This document shows, piece after piece, positions 1-12,849 of a DNA stretch of 64,000 nucleotides. The position numbers were made by a program, and so were the translations under genes. The notes beneath the pieces are model-generated. The model worked only from the letters and a program-made list of their open reading frames with translations. It was not told the DNA's origin and made no database searches. This DNA comes from Platerodrilus igneus (taxonomy: Eukaryota; Arthropoda; Insecta; Coleoptera; Lycidae), in NCBI GenBank assembly GCA_036346225.1, contig JARFIW010001670.1, forward strand, positions 6,696,001 to 6,760,000. The letters are read 5' to 3'. Numbering within the stretch: position 1 is the first letter of the stretch; every line of letters starts with the position of its first letter.

Positions 1-955
1 GGCAAACTACAGTACATACAGATAGGACCGCGACATACCACCTGGATAACCACCGAATCGCGGGGTAGCCATCCTAATACACAAAAGACTACTACACGAA
101 CAATTTCAGCTACAACCAACAACACTCGACGCTGCAGGCGCACGACTTAATACAAACGGACACTACATAAACATCATAGCTATTTACAGAAGCCCTCACA
201 GATCTGACTTAAGCACGGAAAACAGACAATTTACTACAAAACGATACTCCGACAATAATCAGTGGGGACATAAACATCAAACACCAAGCATGGGGAGCAA
301 GAACGGACAACAGGAGCGGACGCATACTGCACATGCACTCACTGAACAAACACTTTGACATAATCGCACCTAACGGACCGACAAGCATACCTCCAACAAG
401 ACATTACGAAGCAGACATCTTAGGCATATCCATACTACAATACATTCCCTATCCAATACAAACAGAACTAATACACGACTTAAGTTCGGACCCCCTACCG
501 ATAATCACAACGATACAAACACAATCACACACTACACACGTACGACCCAGGCATATACACAACTGGAGAAAATTTAACGTAGCTCTGCAAAGAATGATCA
601 CGGACGGTGACCCGGACATAAATAACGCACAAGACATAGACACCCACGTACAAAACCTATCGAGCAAAATAAAACAAGCGCTACAATACAACAAAGAAAC
701 AATCTCCCCTAAAAACACACGACCAAACTTACCAGAATACATTAAACAAGCCATCAAAGACAAAGAAACACTACTACGATGTTGGCACAACACAAGTGAC
801 CTACACACAAAACGCACCCTAAACACTAAACATCAAGCGATCAAAATCATGATGAAAGAGCACTTCAACGAATCATGGACCAAACACATACACGACACAC
901 TACAAAGCGAAAGTAACCTGTACAAACTAAACCGGACACTACTTTCATAAAAGAC
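1..955 (+). pseudogene. Jockey-type LINE, endonuclease part (5'-truncated, frameshifted)
   Basis: This is the apurinic-endonuclease domain of a Jockey-group non-LTR retrotransposon, which nicks target DNA to prime reverse transcription. Visible blocks are RGVAILIHKRLL (about 60-95), INIIAIYRSP (about 170-200) and SGDINIKHQAWGARTDN (about 264-314). The last is the typical (G)D-N/I-N-x-H-xxWG block of this endonuclease. It runs into FDIIAPNGPTSIPP and ends at a stop near 948. At least one frameshift lies at about 230-260. The 5' part, including any gag-like ORF1, lies outside the window. The RT part of the same element follows at once, so this is one dead copy and not a host gene. The family assignment rests on motif recognition. 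Confidence 0.85.
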
Positions 956-2495
956 AACCCCACTCCGCTACAAGGACAATAAGGTATGCTATACTCAGCC
1001 AAGGACAGAACGACACAATTCGCAAACGTACTAAAACAAACGCATTCTGTTAACCCCACTAATGACAACTGCTCCGACTTTGTGAACACGGCACTAAACC
1101 ACTTACTACAATTACTAACAGCCAATGACATACAACACGTCACACCACAAGAAATAAGACAAACTATCAACGAACAGAGTAACACAAACGCACCTGGAAG
1201 GACGAAATATCAAACATCGCATAGAAACACATCACAAAAAAGACGCTCGTACTAATAACAAAAATCTTCAATAGCCAGCATCAACTATAGACACTTCTCT
1301 ACAGACTGGAAATCCGCAATAGTAGTGATGTTACCGAAACCGAACAAAAACACAGCAGATGTTAACAACTACAGACTCATATCACTACTAAACTCTATTT
1401 CAAAAGTTTTCGAAAGACTCCTGCTGGCGAGACTTAAACAACTACTACAAGACAGACACGAACAATACAGATTCAAAGAACAACACTCCACTACACTACA
1501 AGCGATTCAAGTGATCAACCACATTGCCACAAACTACAACAAAGGACTGACCACTGCAGCAGTCGCACTAGACATAAAAAACTCTTTCGACAAGGTATGA
1601 ACCAATGGACTACTCTTCAAACTCTCCACCATACACAAAATAACCGACTTCATACATACAACTGCTACATAGCTACCTAACGAACACAACCATACAGGTC
1701 AAAGTTGAGGACGCACTTTCACCACTGACGAATATCAACACAGACAGGTGTCCCACAAGGAAGCTGCCTCTCTCCGATACTATTTAACGCCTACGTACAC
1801 GATATACCGAACCAATCGAATCGTTCTACGCCACCTACGCCGACGATTCACTAATCGTAACAAAAGGACGCGACACTCAAGAAGCCACGAACAAAATACA
1901 AAAACAGCTCGTCGCACTACCAAGCTGGTTTGATCAATGGAGGATCAAACTAAACGTACAAAAAACAGATGCAACTAACTTCTCCAAATGGACAACCACA
2001 CAGAACTCATCACGACTTGAAGGACAACAACTGACTTGGAACTCCACGATAAAATACAAACACGTAACAGAAACGCTGAACAAAACGGGACGCGCAAAAG
2101 GCTACCTTCATGGCATACTTATCCACAAAAACATACTACCACTAGACATACGACTAAAGACATACACAACGTACGTGAGACCAATACTTAGTTATGCAAC
2201 CGAGGCCTGGTACACATACACTAACCAAACCAACAAACGTAAACTAGAAGCACTACAAAACGAGACAATGAGAACCATCATAGGAGCACCCTGGTATGTA
2301 CGCAACGAGACTCTAGGACACGACCTACAACTACCAATACTAGCAACCTACTTTATACAACTAGCAACAAACACCTACAACACAATAGATACCACAGATC
2401 TAACACACCTACGCAACATCGCAATCCCACATAACATAAACAAACTCAAAAAAGCCACATCCCCAGCACATAGTAGATGTTGGATAGCAATTTAA
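956..2495 (+). pseudogene. Jockey-type LINE, reverse transcriptase part (broken)
   Basis: This continues the same Jockey LINE. RT blocks appear in order but in different frames. LPKPNKNTADVNNYRLISLL lies at about 1329-1390. The catalytic A block reads ALDIKNSFDKV (about 1566-1598). VPQGSCLSPILFNAYVHDIP lies near 1750-1810, and TYADDSLIV, with the YADD catalytic box at 1836-1847, follows. The thumb and tail include RPILSYATEAWYT (about 2178-2215) and a Jockey-like C-terminal stretch ending at the stop at 2493-2495. Stops and frameshifts fall near 1250, 1600 and 1800. The catalytic aspartates remain, but no continuous ORF does. No poly(A) tail or target-site duplication could be delimited downstream. 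Confidence 0.88.
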
Positions 2496-4540
2496 AAATG
2501 CAATCAACTACCAGCAAAAAATCAAGCAACCAGCAGTCATCAACCATTTCACCTTTACCAACTATCAAACCAGTAACAGAACCAAAAGAAACCACCAGAC
2601 AGGGCAGATGATATTCTGAGAAAAAGGATAAAGCTAGGATAGCTACAAGGCGAAAATTTTTAAAATTAATGTTGCAATAGGAAGATGGGCAAAACACCAT
2701 AATCCCAGGATCGTTAAGCTGGAGGATTGCTATCTGACAAGTGTAAACCCGTAATAGGGTCTCCTCAGAACCATGTTAAAATCTGCCAATGATGTAGCCT
2801 AAATCATAATGAGTTTATTCCTCAAGATAAGTATAAAGAAAACGGCTGCTTAAGCCTTACTATATCGTATTCGCACACTTTTTTAGTAACCATCCTCTTA
2901 CCCGTATAAATAGAAACATATTAAAAAATGTTTTCCAATCCTCAAGTTATTGAATTTGTATGAAATTCAACTATATAAAAATTAATCAGTTGATTTAACG
3001 TTAAGCGTATTGGCTACCTCAAAATCTCTCCCAGGGCGCAACACAAATTGAAGGTACTCATTCTTCTAAATTTTAAAATTTTCACCTAATGCATTCAAAC
3101 CAAATATATCAAACATTAATAAATCATAATCACCTTCAATTTATGTCATAAATGTCAAACTTGAAATTTTTATTATTATGACAACGATCCTAGGTCATGG
3201 ATTAAAACGTAAATAAAGACGATTTTAACAGCTATGAGTAGTTTAATTCCCAAAGAAGACCAAGCAAAATACAAAACAAACCACAACAAACATGCAGGAA
3301 GTATCTAAGGAAATCTTCACATAATCCTTCAATGCGATTTATAATTTTGTTCGCACAAATAGAAAACGGTACTGCTTATTCTCAATCAAAATAAGAAAAC
3401 AAGGTTAACGTTTTGTCAAAAGCTTTAAAATTCATATTCTGAATCGATTCAGAATTTGCTAATCACCGCTAAAGCAGATTTTCATTTGGGTGGCATTGTT
3501 ACTAGCAGAATTTTAGGTATTGAAACGCTGAAAATCCTCAATAGTTCCTTCAACCTAGCGACATCAGATTTTCTTTGGATACTAGAATAAGTGCCTAATA
3601 TGGGAAACTCTGCATTTAAATTATCCGTACAATTTCAAAACTTCGTTGACTCTTTATAGAGAAAGAACACTGATTTTATGGGTTGCAATAAGAGAAATTT
3701 TTCGCAGGTTTTTGAATTACCGTTATACACCATCAATATTTATTAGTTTTTCGGTTTATAAAAAATAGAAACCCATCTTCACAGTTAGCAGACGGTACTT
3801 TGTTTTGCAATATTCTATATTGCAAACGTTAAATTAAACTATACGGGTCTTTGAGATATTTTCTCTTTGTATTTTTAAATCATGCTATTGGTTACTTGTT
3901 GGCTATTTGCTACAAATGAAACGCACTAATCTAATGACTCTAACAGTATTTCTTTCCTTGTAACATGCATGCTTTTATTTATTTGTTAGCTTTTAATTTT
4001 TATTACACTTTGTAATTAGAGGTTACATATTTTCAAACTTTATATGAAAACTGGGCGAATTAAGAGGATTATTTTAAATACTTAGATCGTCATTGCTGTT
4101 TTTTATCATTACTATACAAGATGTCCTCTTATAGTTACAGTTATGCACATGCAAACACCAGTCGACAATAAACGTGCCACGTTTATATTGTATTTGCTGT
4201 AGGTAAATAACACTTTGATATTGATTTTGTCCTTTGTTTACACTGGAATTGTAAGTTTTCGTTGTTGGCTGAAAAGGGCCTGAAGCTTTCACTTCGCTCC
4301 CGGATTTATTGGTAAAAGTTTCTATTTTAAAAATAACGAAGACAAGACTGACAAACTTTGAGTGTTAACCAAACCGTAGAACAAATATTTCGTCGATCGA
4401 CTTTCGTATTCTTTTGGAAATGCACCGCTTCGTACTTGCATGGTGTTAAAAGTTCTAAATTAAATCAAGATTATAAAATAACACACCTAAATTACTAATT
4501 TGATTAGTCTCTTTTCTTTCTCAAAATGTATAGCACCAGC
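2496..4540. other. AT-rich intergenic DNA, no feature recognised
   Basis: I read both strands for conserved protein motifs, tRNA boxes and inverted repeats and found nothing I can name. The first 200 bases may include the LINE 3' UTR. Short ORFs here (below 90 codons) show no family motif. Confidence 0.5.
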
Positions 4541-4662
4541 AAACACACGCGCGCGCGCTGCGCACACGCACCCACCCACGCAGGCCCGCACGCACGCACG
4601 CTCACACACCCACACACACGCGCGCTCGCGCACGCACGCACGCATGCACGTATACACTTATA
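4541..4662. repeat. Alternating purine-pyrimidine CA/CG low-complexity tract
   Basis: About 120 bases of CACG-, CACA- and CGCG-type steps, ending in TATACAC, sit in otherwise AT-rich sequence. Long alternating purine-pyrimidine runs rich in CG and CA are classic Z-DNA-prone sequence. The ORF that crosses it (His/Arg/Thr/Ala-rich) is an artefact of the repeat. Confidence 0.9.
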
Positions 4663-6429
4663 CACATCTTTCCTACAATATCTATAAATTCATTTTTTGT
4701 CATCAGCCGGTTGACTGGTTTGACGCACTTCCCCAAACGTCTCTATTCTGTGAAGTGTAAATATTCAAAACAATCTTTTAGCAAATCCAACAAAACATTG
4801 TATTACTTAAAGTATTTTCAACTGGCTCGATGATGTCTCAGCAGTCTATCTCAAACCGAAGAGGCAATGAACATATTCTCTGCCAGTTGCCTCATGTCAA
4901 CATATAAGACGTAACCTACATCGTTTATAATTTGTGTAAGATATTCAAGTCGTCTACTTACAAATTTTTCCCCATCTAATCTTCCTTCCATTATCAGTGA
5001 CACCAATCCTGTATGTCGTAGGTGATGATCTAATCGATCGCTTCTCTTGATTGTTTTTTTCCAAACTGATTACTCTTCACCAATAAGTTTAACCCTCCTT
5101 ACTTATTATTCTGTTTGCCTAACTATTATTCAATAGGTACTTTATTTTTCTCTCCTCTTTAGTTCCTTCATAGTTTGTACTTCACAATCATACGTACAGT
5201 GCTACACTTCACACGAATATTCTAATTCTTACAAATTTCTTTCTTTTTGTAAAAATATTTATAGAAGAATGCTTTTTGTTAAAACAATTCCCCATTCTTT
5301 ATCACTCTTCTCCGATTTCTACAAATCTGTCCTACTTTTGTATTGGAACGTTCAATTCGATTATCCGTATTATATTTGTTTTATTTTTATTTATTTTCAT
5401 ATTGTTAACCCACAGTTAAAACCTTATACATACAAAATGCTTTTCTTTTACTACTTTTAATTTTTTCGTTTGCATTTGCTGGTGGACATTAATTTCCTTT
5501 GTTCAGATTCAGAACTGTCAGAAGGTGAAGCACCATTTTTATCGTGATAATGAGGTTTAACATATGAATCATTGCATCAGATAATTGGATACTCCAAGTT
5601 TTCGTAGAACTTATCGACTCAGGCCTATCTTCAATCAATCTTAATGAGGAAGTTCGTTCTAGAATCAAAATTGGTACTATTCTCTATAGTGTATGTGTTT
5701 AACCTCAGCAATGTGTACTTGATTGATTAATTATAAAAGCTGCGACATTCCTTTGTAATATTTTCAATCATATTTCATTTTAATAGTTTCTATATTAGCA
5801 AATTCAACCAACAGGCAATTTCCTTTAACGTTACTATAAAATTGTTCTAAAGTAAAATTATTTTGTATCATATATGATTCATACTCAAAGGTTGTTGGAT
5901 TCATTGTCAGTATTTAAAGGTTAGAGATGATATCATTGTCATTTTGTTCCTAATTATTACGTTTCATGATAAATTTGTTTTGATTAATAATGTATTATGC
6001 TGACGGCCTGGTTATCTAATCGGCTGAGTATAAAGACTTTACAGACAGATTTGTGCTGACTAAAATAAATAAAAAGTCCCGTTTTCTGGTTTGAAGGTAT
6101 CCATAAGTTTATTATACGTACAGATTAGATAGAAGAAAGCGACATAGGATATTTCTATTTTGCAGTCTTAATTCATCTATCGAAGTTTGCTGAGGATGTC
6201 TCGAATTAGTTTAGGAAAGGAAGTGTTGTTTTGTAGAACACTTCGTGCTTGACATTCAAACTATCAACGTGCAGCTTTAGTAAGTTAATTACCTTTGACA
6301 TAAAGGTTCTCGAACAGACAAAGTTGTCAAATTTTTGGATAATACCCTACCAAGTTGGTTATTTTCAATTTTAGGGGCACATTGGTTCCCAGATCGACGA
6401 CGAATGTTGGAGATAAACGTTTTGAGGAT
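4663..6429. other. AT-rich intergenic DNA, no feature recognised
   Basis: No conserved coding motif, RNA gene or repeat was recognised on either strand. Confidence 0.5.
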
Positions 6430-6600
6430 TGCCAAGGTGGAGTCCAAGATACTTCCCCATAAGTTAGTCGGCAACGATTTTGCTAGTACAGTCGAGGTTT
6501 TCGGTATTGTACCGAAACAGGATTCCTAGCGGTGTACTTCACTGAGTTTTTCTGTGGATTACCGACTAGATTTTCTGGTGTCAAAACTATACGTAACAAA
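6430..6600 (+). repeat. Unclassified dispersed repeat, copy 1
   Basis: Three blocks recur in inverted orientation at 29690-29910, in the same order: one around GTCCAAGATACTT, a longer one around AGTACAGTCGAGGTTTTC, and GATTACCGACTAGATTTTC. Matched order with variable spacing shows an old interspersed repeat. No coding capacity, TIR or pol III box was seen, so its class is unknown. Confidence 0.55.
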
Positions 6601-7498
6601 TCATTATGCGAAATGTCTTCCATATTCAAATTTGAGCAAGTTTCTGTGGTTTTTCTAGAGTCTGCTGTTTTATTTGTATCTAGAACTTATTTTGATAAGA
6701 AAATCGTTTTGTTCCTGAATTAAAAGTATTGTAATAATCGTGTTGCATTTTAGCAGTGTTTATATGCTTGATTAATGAGTTGAACTATATCCACTAGACT
6801 GTTTGAATTGTTATCCCTTTCCATACTTCAGCAACTTTTCTTGGTTGTGGTAAATTCTTTTTGTGCACGTATACGTTCAGCTAATACTGTTTGTGGAATA
6901 AAACTGGCCGTTTATTGATTGCAATGCTTTGACTTGCATTATTTTAACCTATAAACAATATTATGTCCCTGTAAATTTTTGGTAATGTTCCGACCTTTTT
7001 ACGTGTTGCACAATTGTCCTGTAACGAAATATGTCTAAACTTAACGTCTTTTGTTTTTTGTTTGTAATTTAATTTGACGATTTTCTGCTAAACACTTATC
7101 CTTTTTGAATATTTTGTTTGATTAAACAACATAAACATGTTATTGCTTACCACCTCTAACCTTAGTTTCTGCAGAATTACTTCCAGTTCTTTCAAATTTA
7201 TGTACGTATTTTTGAATTTTAGTTCTAGAAGGTATAAGTTGTATACTAAACTTAATGGCAAACAAATTTCTTACTCTCCGCAAACGAACACCATTATGAA
7301 ATGTTTTTACCATAAAACCCTTTCTTTGACAATGTTTTTAACAAATTCCGTAAACGTATTTCATTTGTGTTGTTTTTCCGCTAATTAATTCGACTCATTA
7401 CTGCAAAATTCTCAAATTTCTAATCAGTTTTTAAAAAATCGTATTTTTTAAATTTTATTTCTAAACTCGTGTAAAGCGCAATAATTTTATCATTCTAT
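6601..7498. other. AT-rich intergenic DNA, no feature recognised
   Basis: Nothing recognisable was found on either strand. The last bases form the target site of the LINE-B insertion that follows. Confidence 0.5.
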
Positions 7499-7508
7499 AG
7501 GAACTACT

Positions 7509-8345
7509 ATCGAGCTGTATCTAAGCGGTGGGAATTTCAGGGAAATGTGTAGTCTAGTTCGGAATAGAAACCAATGGAGGTACCCGTCCAGCCTGTTCCA
7601 AGACAGAAAACCTAACGACAAAAAAATTGTACTTAAACCTGATAGTTATTATAAACAACTACAGGTGTTGGTTTTGCAATATTCTCAACTAATGTTGAAT
7701 ATGCGAAAGGATTTATTAGAAAAGTATTCATTCGGCAACTGTCTAAGTGTTGGGACATCTTGGTAGTTGCAGGTTGGTTAAGCCCCTCCACATACTACTG
7801 AATATTGGTAAAATAGGGTATATAATTAGAAAACAATAGAAAGGGATCCGAACTGTATCTAACAAGAAAAAGCAGCTGCTATGTTCGAAGGCAACAAACA
7901 TAGAAACAAGGAAATATTGTTGAAAGCATATGTGTTAAGCACAGCGTTGTGGGGCTATGAAACAGGAACAGTTGGAGAAGCAGACGGGAAAAAGGTGAAA
8001 GTCTTCAGTTTTCAGATGTACGATGATGATAGCATCGACAGACAAAGTTAATAACAAAGAGGTTATAGAAATAGTATGGGAAGAAGTATATCTGTGGAAA
8101 ACAAAGGAAAAATAGGAGAAATAGAATGACATGACACGTTCTAAGGCTTTGGGGAATAGTGCAAAATATATTAAAGCTAGAAATAGGTAGAAGGAGATGT
8201 AGACCTAGATCAGACTGTTGTACGCCCATAGTGAAAGATGTAGGCAGTGGAAATTTCTGGAAAATGTGTAGGTTAGCTCAGAACAAGAAATAGTGGAGGT
8301 ACGTGTCATACCAGTTCCAAGACTGAAGACCTAATGATGATGAAG
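7509..8345 (+). mobile_element. LINE-B copy 1, 5'-truncated, duplicated 3' end
   Basis: A short copy of the LINE family that is nearly complete at 43902-48324. The order is: ORF end (about 7530-7640), 3'-UTR block (about 7640-7800), a linker, then the ORF end a second time (about 7863-8330). It closes with the family tail CTGAAGACCTAATGATGATG. A 10-bp duplication, AGGAACTACT, flanks it (7499-7508 and 8346-8355), so the composite was inserted as one unit. The second ORF end encodes a remnant of the family C-terminal domain (compare ALYGYEAW and FEMWCYR in the copy at 46.7 kb). No RT domain is present and it cannot move autonomously. The first 20 or so bases after the TSD align poorly with the family. 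Confidence 0.82.
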
Positions 8346-8355
8346 AGGAACTACT

Positions 8356-8796
8356 GTATCTTTTGCGTAGAATTGGCATGCAGGAATTCGCAAAAATTAA
8401 TATGTCATGTTAATTCCCGATGTTCGCCTTTGAGGTCTGGCACGAGGTAAGTGTTATTTTAGATAATTTTGATTTTTGTAAATCAATGCACCTCTCAGTA
8501 ATAGTGATTATCTATGCCGCTGTTAAAAGATATACGTACTTAATTCCTATTCGGGATAAGATTAATTCACCTAAATTGCTTGGCCGATGTTGGTTTGATA
8601 TGTTAGAATTACTTTAAACATCTACAACACAATTCGAAAATATTAATTCAAGTTTCAATAAAAACAGCACAATTCAAAAGGCGTCATTATTGCAGGAACG
8701 CTCACAACACACCTCCAAGACACTTAAGGATCAAATGAACGAATACCACTACTGCAGATAACTAATATGTGAGATTCATGGCGGCGCCAAGAGACA
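8356..8796. other. Intergenic DNA, no feature recognised
   Basis: No coding or RNA motif was recognised between the LINE-B copy and the SINE. Confidence 0.45.
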
Positions 8797-9050
8797 GGAC
8801 GGCTACGTAGTTTTGGTTTGCGTGTAGCTACTAGCCCAAGGTCCCGACACGGACTGCTTGAAAAATGTTAGGCGATCATTTTTCACAAAAAATACATCCT
8901 CGTTCGGATGAGAGTGTGTGAGTATTGTCACGCACGTTAAAGTTCCCTACCTTGCTTTGAACAGCAAGTGTTTGTCAAAATTCAAAATTTTCCTGGTAAA
9001 AAAAACTCGCTTCCAGACCAATGTAGTACCTTCGGGTGGAGCATTGGAAA
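8797..9050 (+). mobile_element. tRNA-derived SINE (SINE-1), copy with damaged head
   Basis: This aligns along its length with the inverted copy at 47136-47429. Shared blocks include GAGTATTGTCACGCACG, TTCCCTACCTTGCTTTG and TGTAGTACCTTCGGGTGGAG near the 3' end. In the other copy the head is a tRNA-like sequence with A-box and B-box. Here the head (about 8800-8860) keeps the A-box region but lacks about 13 bases covering the B-box, so internal pol III transcription is unlikely. Target-site duplications were not resolved. Confidence 0.75.
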
Positions 9051-9494
9051 GTGAAATGTAGGGTGCATAGAGACATACGTGCCATCTCGTAGTAATGGTT
9101 GGTAATACAAAACGTGCCATTATTGCGGATAATCAGTACAATTCGTACGAACGAGTTTACATGATTAGTTCAATTTGATATAATTTTGAGTTGTGCCGTT
9201 ATTGCATGCAACCGATAATATATTAAATCGTTTAATGAAAGCGTTGTAGTAGGTAACTTAAATTGAACACTTCAGTACCAGAATTCACGGAAACGATTGC
9301 GTTTTTCAGAGTGTGTGTTACCGCGTGTTGCCATGTAATTCGAGTTTCTTCTTTCTATCCCCTCGCGTTTTTCCTTTAGGGTACTACGAAGATGATAGAG
9401 TTAACAATGTAACAGAAATTTAAGGAAACCGAACCTCCGGAACCCTGAGAGGAGTTCGTCGACGGAGGCCCTGAAGTATAAGTATTACTAATTT

Positions 9495-10860
9495 TATAAT
9501 ATTGCATATAGAAATTTGCAGGTGTGAACTTTAAAAATTAATTCAGTAAGGGCCTAGGTGACGGCAACAACATGGTTAGTATTTAGTTAACTAAGTTATG
9601 TGTAAAAAGAACAGAATCAAACTTAAACGAATATTTAAAAATTTAAAACTATTTTCAAATAGGATTGGTTTGTATTTGAATATCTTCGAACTTATTTGAG
9701 GTTTTATTTTATAGCCAATTTATTGCATATTACTGCTCTGAATGAAAATATAGTATTAGGTACCTAAGTTAGGTGTAATGCTAGAAGTACTAAGTAACGA
9801 AGAAAAGATTTTAAACAAACGCTTAAAATTTCTTAATTATTTTCATTTGGAATAAGTTAGAATGGATTATCGACGAACTAATTAGGGTTTTATTATTCAC
9901 CTACTGATGACTATTGAAGCTTCTACTGAAAGTACAGTATTAAATATCTAAGTTAGGTGTAAGGTTGTGACTATAAAACAGCAGCGAAGGGAACTTAAGA
10001 ATCGTTTAAAAATTTTAAATTATTTACATTCGGAAAAAGTTATAATGGGATTTTCTCGAACTTATTCTGAGTTTTATTATATATCCACTGATTGCATATT
10101 AAAACTTCGAATGCAAGCAGTTAGTGTTTTTGTAACGACCATCATTTTAAAATAGGACAGAGTGAAATTCAAACGAATATTTAAAATTTTTTAAACTATT
10201 GTCATATAGAATAGTAATTAGATACGGAAATTATTTGGCGTTTTATTATATGCCCATGAATGCAGGTACAGCGTTTATGTAACTGAATTTATACGAAAAC
10301 CATACATTTAAAATATATTACACGAGGAAAATCGATTAAATATTTAAAAATTTAATATCGTTTTCGTATAAAATAAATTATGAGTGGATATTGTATAACT
10401 CATTTGCTGTTGTAGCATGCGCTCATTGATTAATATTAAAGCTCTGATCGAAAGTTTAAGTTGCTAGATATACAAACAGTAGCTTCTAAAACCCATAGAA
10501 ATTTAAATAAATATTAAGAAAATGTAAGCTTCTTTCAAATGGAAAAACTTGTAAATCATTACCTTAGAAGTTTTTTCTTGTTTTACTATATGCCCACTAG
10601 TGGCATATTGAAACTCTAAATGCAAGCATAGCTAGATGCAGACAAACACCTCAGTTTTCAAAATAGTACAGAATCGAATTAAAGTAAATATTTAAATATT
10701 TGAATCTGTAGTTCATGTTGAATAAGTTGCAATTTGATATTGTCGAAAATATTTATCGTTTTATTATATGCTCACTCATTACATACTAAAACTATGAACG
10801 CTATAGAGCATTTGCAATGCTCGAATTGTTTTTCAGGTCTCTAAAGTAGGTCTAAGCTCT
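9495..10860. repeat. Degenerate satellite array, period about 169-186 bp, seven units
   Basis: A motif like GTTTTATTATATGCC recurs at about 9701, 9887, 10071, 10240, 10409, 10580 and 10758, giving spacings of 186, 184, 169, 169, 171 and 178. Between these marks the same order of submotifs repeats: AAACGAATATTTAAAAATTT, then TCATTTGGAATAAGTT, then GATTGCATATTAAAACT, then TATCTAAGTTAGGTGTAA. A partial unit lies upstream at about 9495-9600. Units have diverged strongly, so the array is old. The 62-codon ORF at 9967-10155 is just one unit in frame. The period is close to a nucleosome repeat, as in many satellites. Confidence 0.85.
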
Positions 10861-11853
10861 TGCTGCTGTCTATAAAAGTCTGTTAGACTTTGCAAGAGCC
10901 TAGAGCGTTCGTCTGGTTCTCTACGCTTTTTTTATTTGAGAGAATTAATGTATTCTTTTTGCTTAGCCTCATTCCACATTGATTGAATTTATACAGCACG
11001 CTGGATACACATACTCGTATGTCACTATAAATTTACATGTAAAGAATCTCTCTTCAGAATCCGCTATAATTACACGGCCGTTACGCACTCTGGCATGGCG
11101 TTTGCATTAACATGGTAATATTCAAGAAATGATTATGCATGCCCTGAAGTGAAATAAATACCTATACGCCAGTGGCGATAATAATATATAAAGTCGAATG
11201 CAAGAAATGGCGCAATTATACCGTAATAGAAAATGTACAGGTACGCTCAGTTGGACAGTTGTTGGTAGTTGAAGCAGCCTCTGATTGAGGTGCATGTTTG
11301 GAGTAAAGCGAAACCGCGACAGTTTATTGCTAATGTAATACCTGGAATCGTGCATTCGCACAAGGTATCAGTAGGACGAAAAGAAGTTGCGTTGTAGTGT
11401 AACGGAACCGAATAATCGACACGATTATATCATGCTAATAAAATTGTCTTTGGAAATATGTAGGTCTGATGAAACTTGTTACCTTAGAAAGCTATAAAAT
11501 CCACTTAATTGCAATGTTTATCGTAACGAAACGGTAATATATTGAAAAGGAACGTTGTGGAGTGAAACTGGTCTATTGAAGATGTTTTTAGACTTGACCT
11601 AAATTGTAGAATTTTGCTAAGAACACCTGTAAAGAACGCTTGATATTTCAGTATGTCTAGGTTCTTTTAGATTACTATTGTAGCATCCTTTGACGTAACT
11701 TCTTTATTTGGTCCACTGCAATAATGCAAAAATATTTACAGAGAACCTCTAATCTACCAGAAATGCTGCCACATGAGTTTATTACTGATAATCATTACTT
11801 ACAATATTTACACGCTGAGCACACTATATTTATACTAACTACGTACGTTGTAT
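10861..11853. other. Intergenic DNA, no feature recognised
   Basis: Nothing recognisable was found between the satellite and the inverted LINE-B copy. Confidence 0.45.
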
Positions 11854-12389
11854 TAGATTGATGTCATCATCATTAGGTCTTCAGTCCTGGAACTCGTTAG
11901 ACGCGTACCCTCATTGTTTCCTATTCTGAGCTAACCCACACATTTCGTTGAAATTTCCACGGTCTGCATATTTCACTATCTGCGTGTAATAGTCTGCTGT
12001 AGGTCTACCCCTACCTCTTTTTTCCTATCTCTGCTTGTAATATATCCCGCACTATTCCCCAAAAATACCTTAGAACGTATCCTGCTATTCTATTTCTATT
12101 TTTTTTTTGTTTTCCACAGATATCTTTGTTCCCCTACTATTTCTATAACCTCTTTGTTATTAACCTTGTCTGTACATCTTCACACATCTGAAGCACAAGA
12201 TTCCAAAAGGTTTCTACTGTTTTTCTGATTGCTTCTCCGCCTGCTCCTATTTCATAAACGTACTGTGCTGTGCTCCATATATATGCGATTAAAAATTTTC
12301 TCTTTGTTTCTGTTTGTTGTCATCGAACAGAGCCTCTGCTCTTTCTTGTTAGATGCCGTTCGGTTTCCTTTCTATTGTTTACAAATATA

Positions 12390-12845
12390 TGCCTAGTTCC
12401 CCGATATTCAGGGGTATGTGAAGGGGGTTAAGCAGCCTGCGGATACCAAAATCCTCAATACTTGGGCATTGCCGAATTAATATTTTTCCAATATATCCTT
12501 TCGCGCAATCAACGTTAGTTGAAAATATTTCAAAACCAAAACCTGTAGTTGTTATAATTATCATCAGATTTAAATGCAATAATATTTTTCTTCATCCTAG
12601 ATCAGCTCGGTTCTGCTTCTGTTGCTTCGTAAACATGTGTCCTAATTAGCCTATATTCAGTGGTATGTGAAGTATGTTAAGCAGCCTGTGGCAACCAAGG
12701 ATACCCCAACACTTATACATTTGCCCAATTAATAGGTGTCCAATAAATCCTTTCGGACAATTAACATTAGTTGAAATTATTGCCAAACCAATACCTGTAG
12801 TTGCTAATAATAATCATATGGTTTAAGTAGAGGTATTTTTTAAGA
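12390..12845 (-). repeat. Tandem pair of LINE-B 3'-UTR blocks
   Basis: Two diverged copies of one block of about 190 bases lie head to tail. Shared marks on the minus strand are ACAACTACAGGT, AACTAAYGTTGATTG-type sequence, GGATATATTGGA-type sequence, and GCAGGCTGCTTAACCCCCTT followed by CACATACC. A spacer separates them. The same block occurs at 7640-7800, 46980-47135 and 47600-47775. Confidence 0.8.
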
Positions 12846-12849
12846 CATT

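Noticed and set aside
4500..4760. His/Thr/Arg-rich ORF
   Set aside because: Product of the CA/CG repeat.
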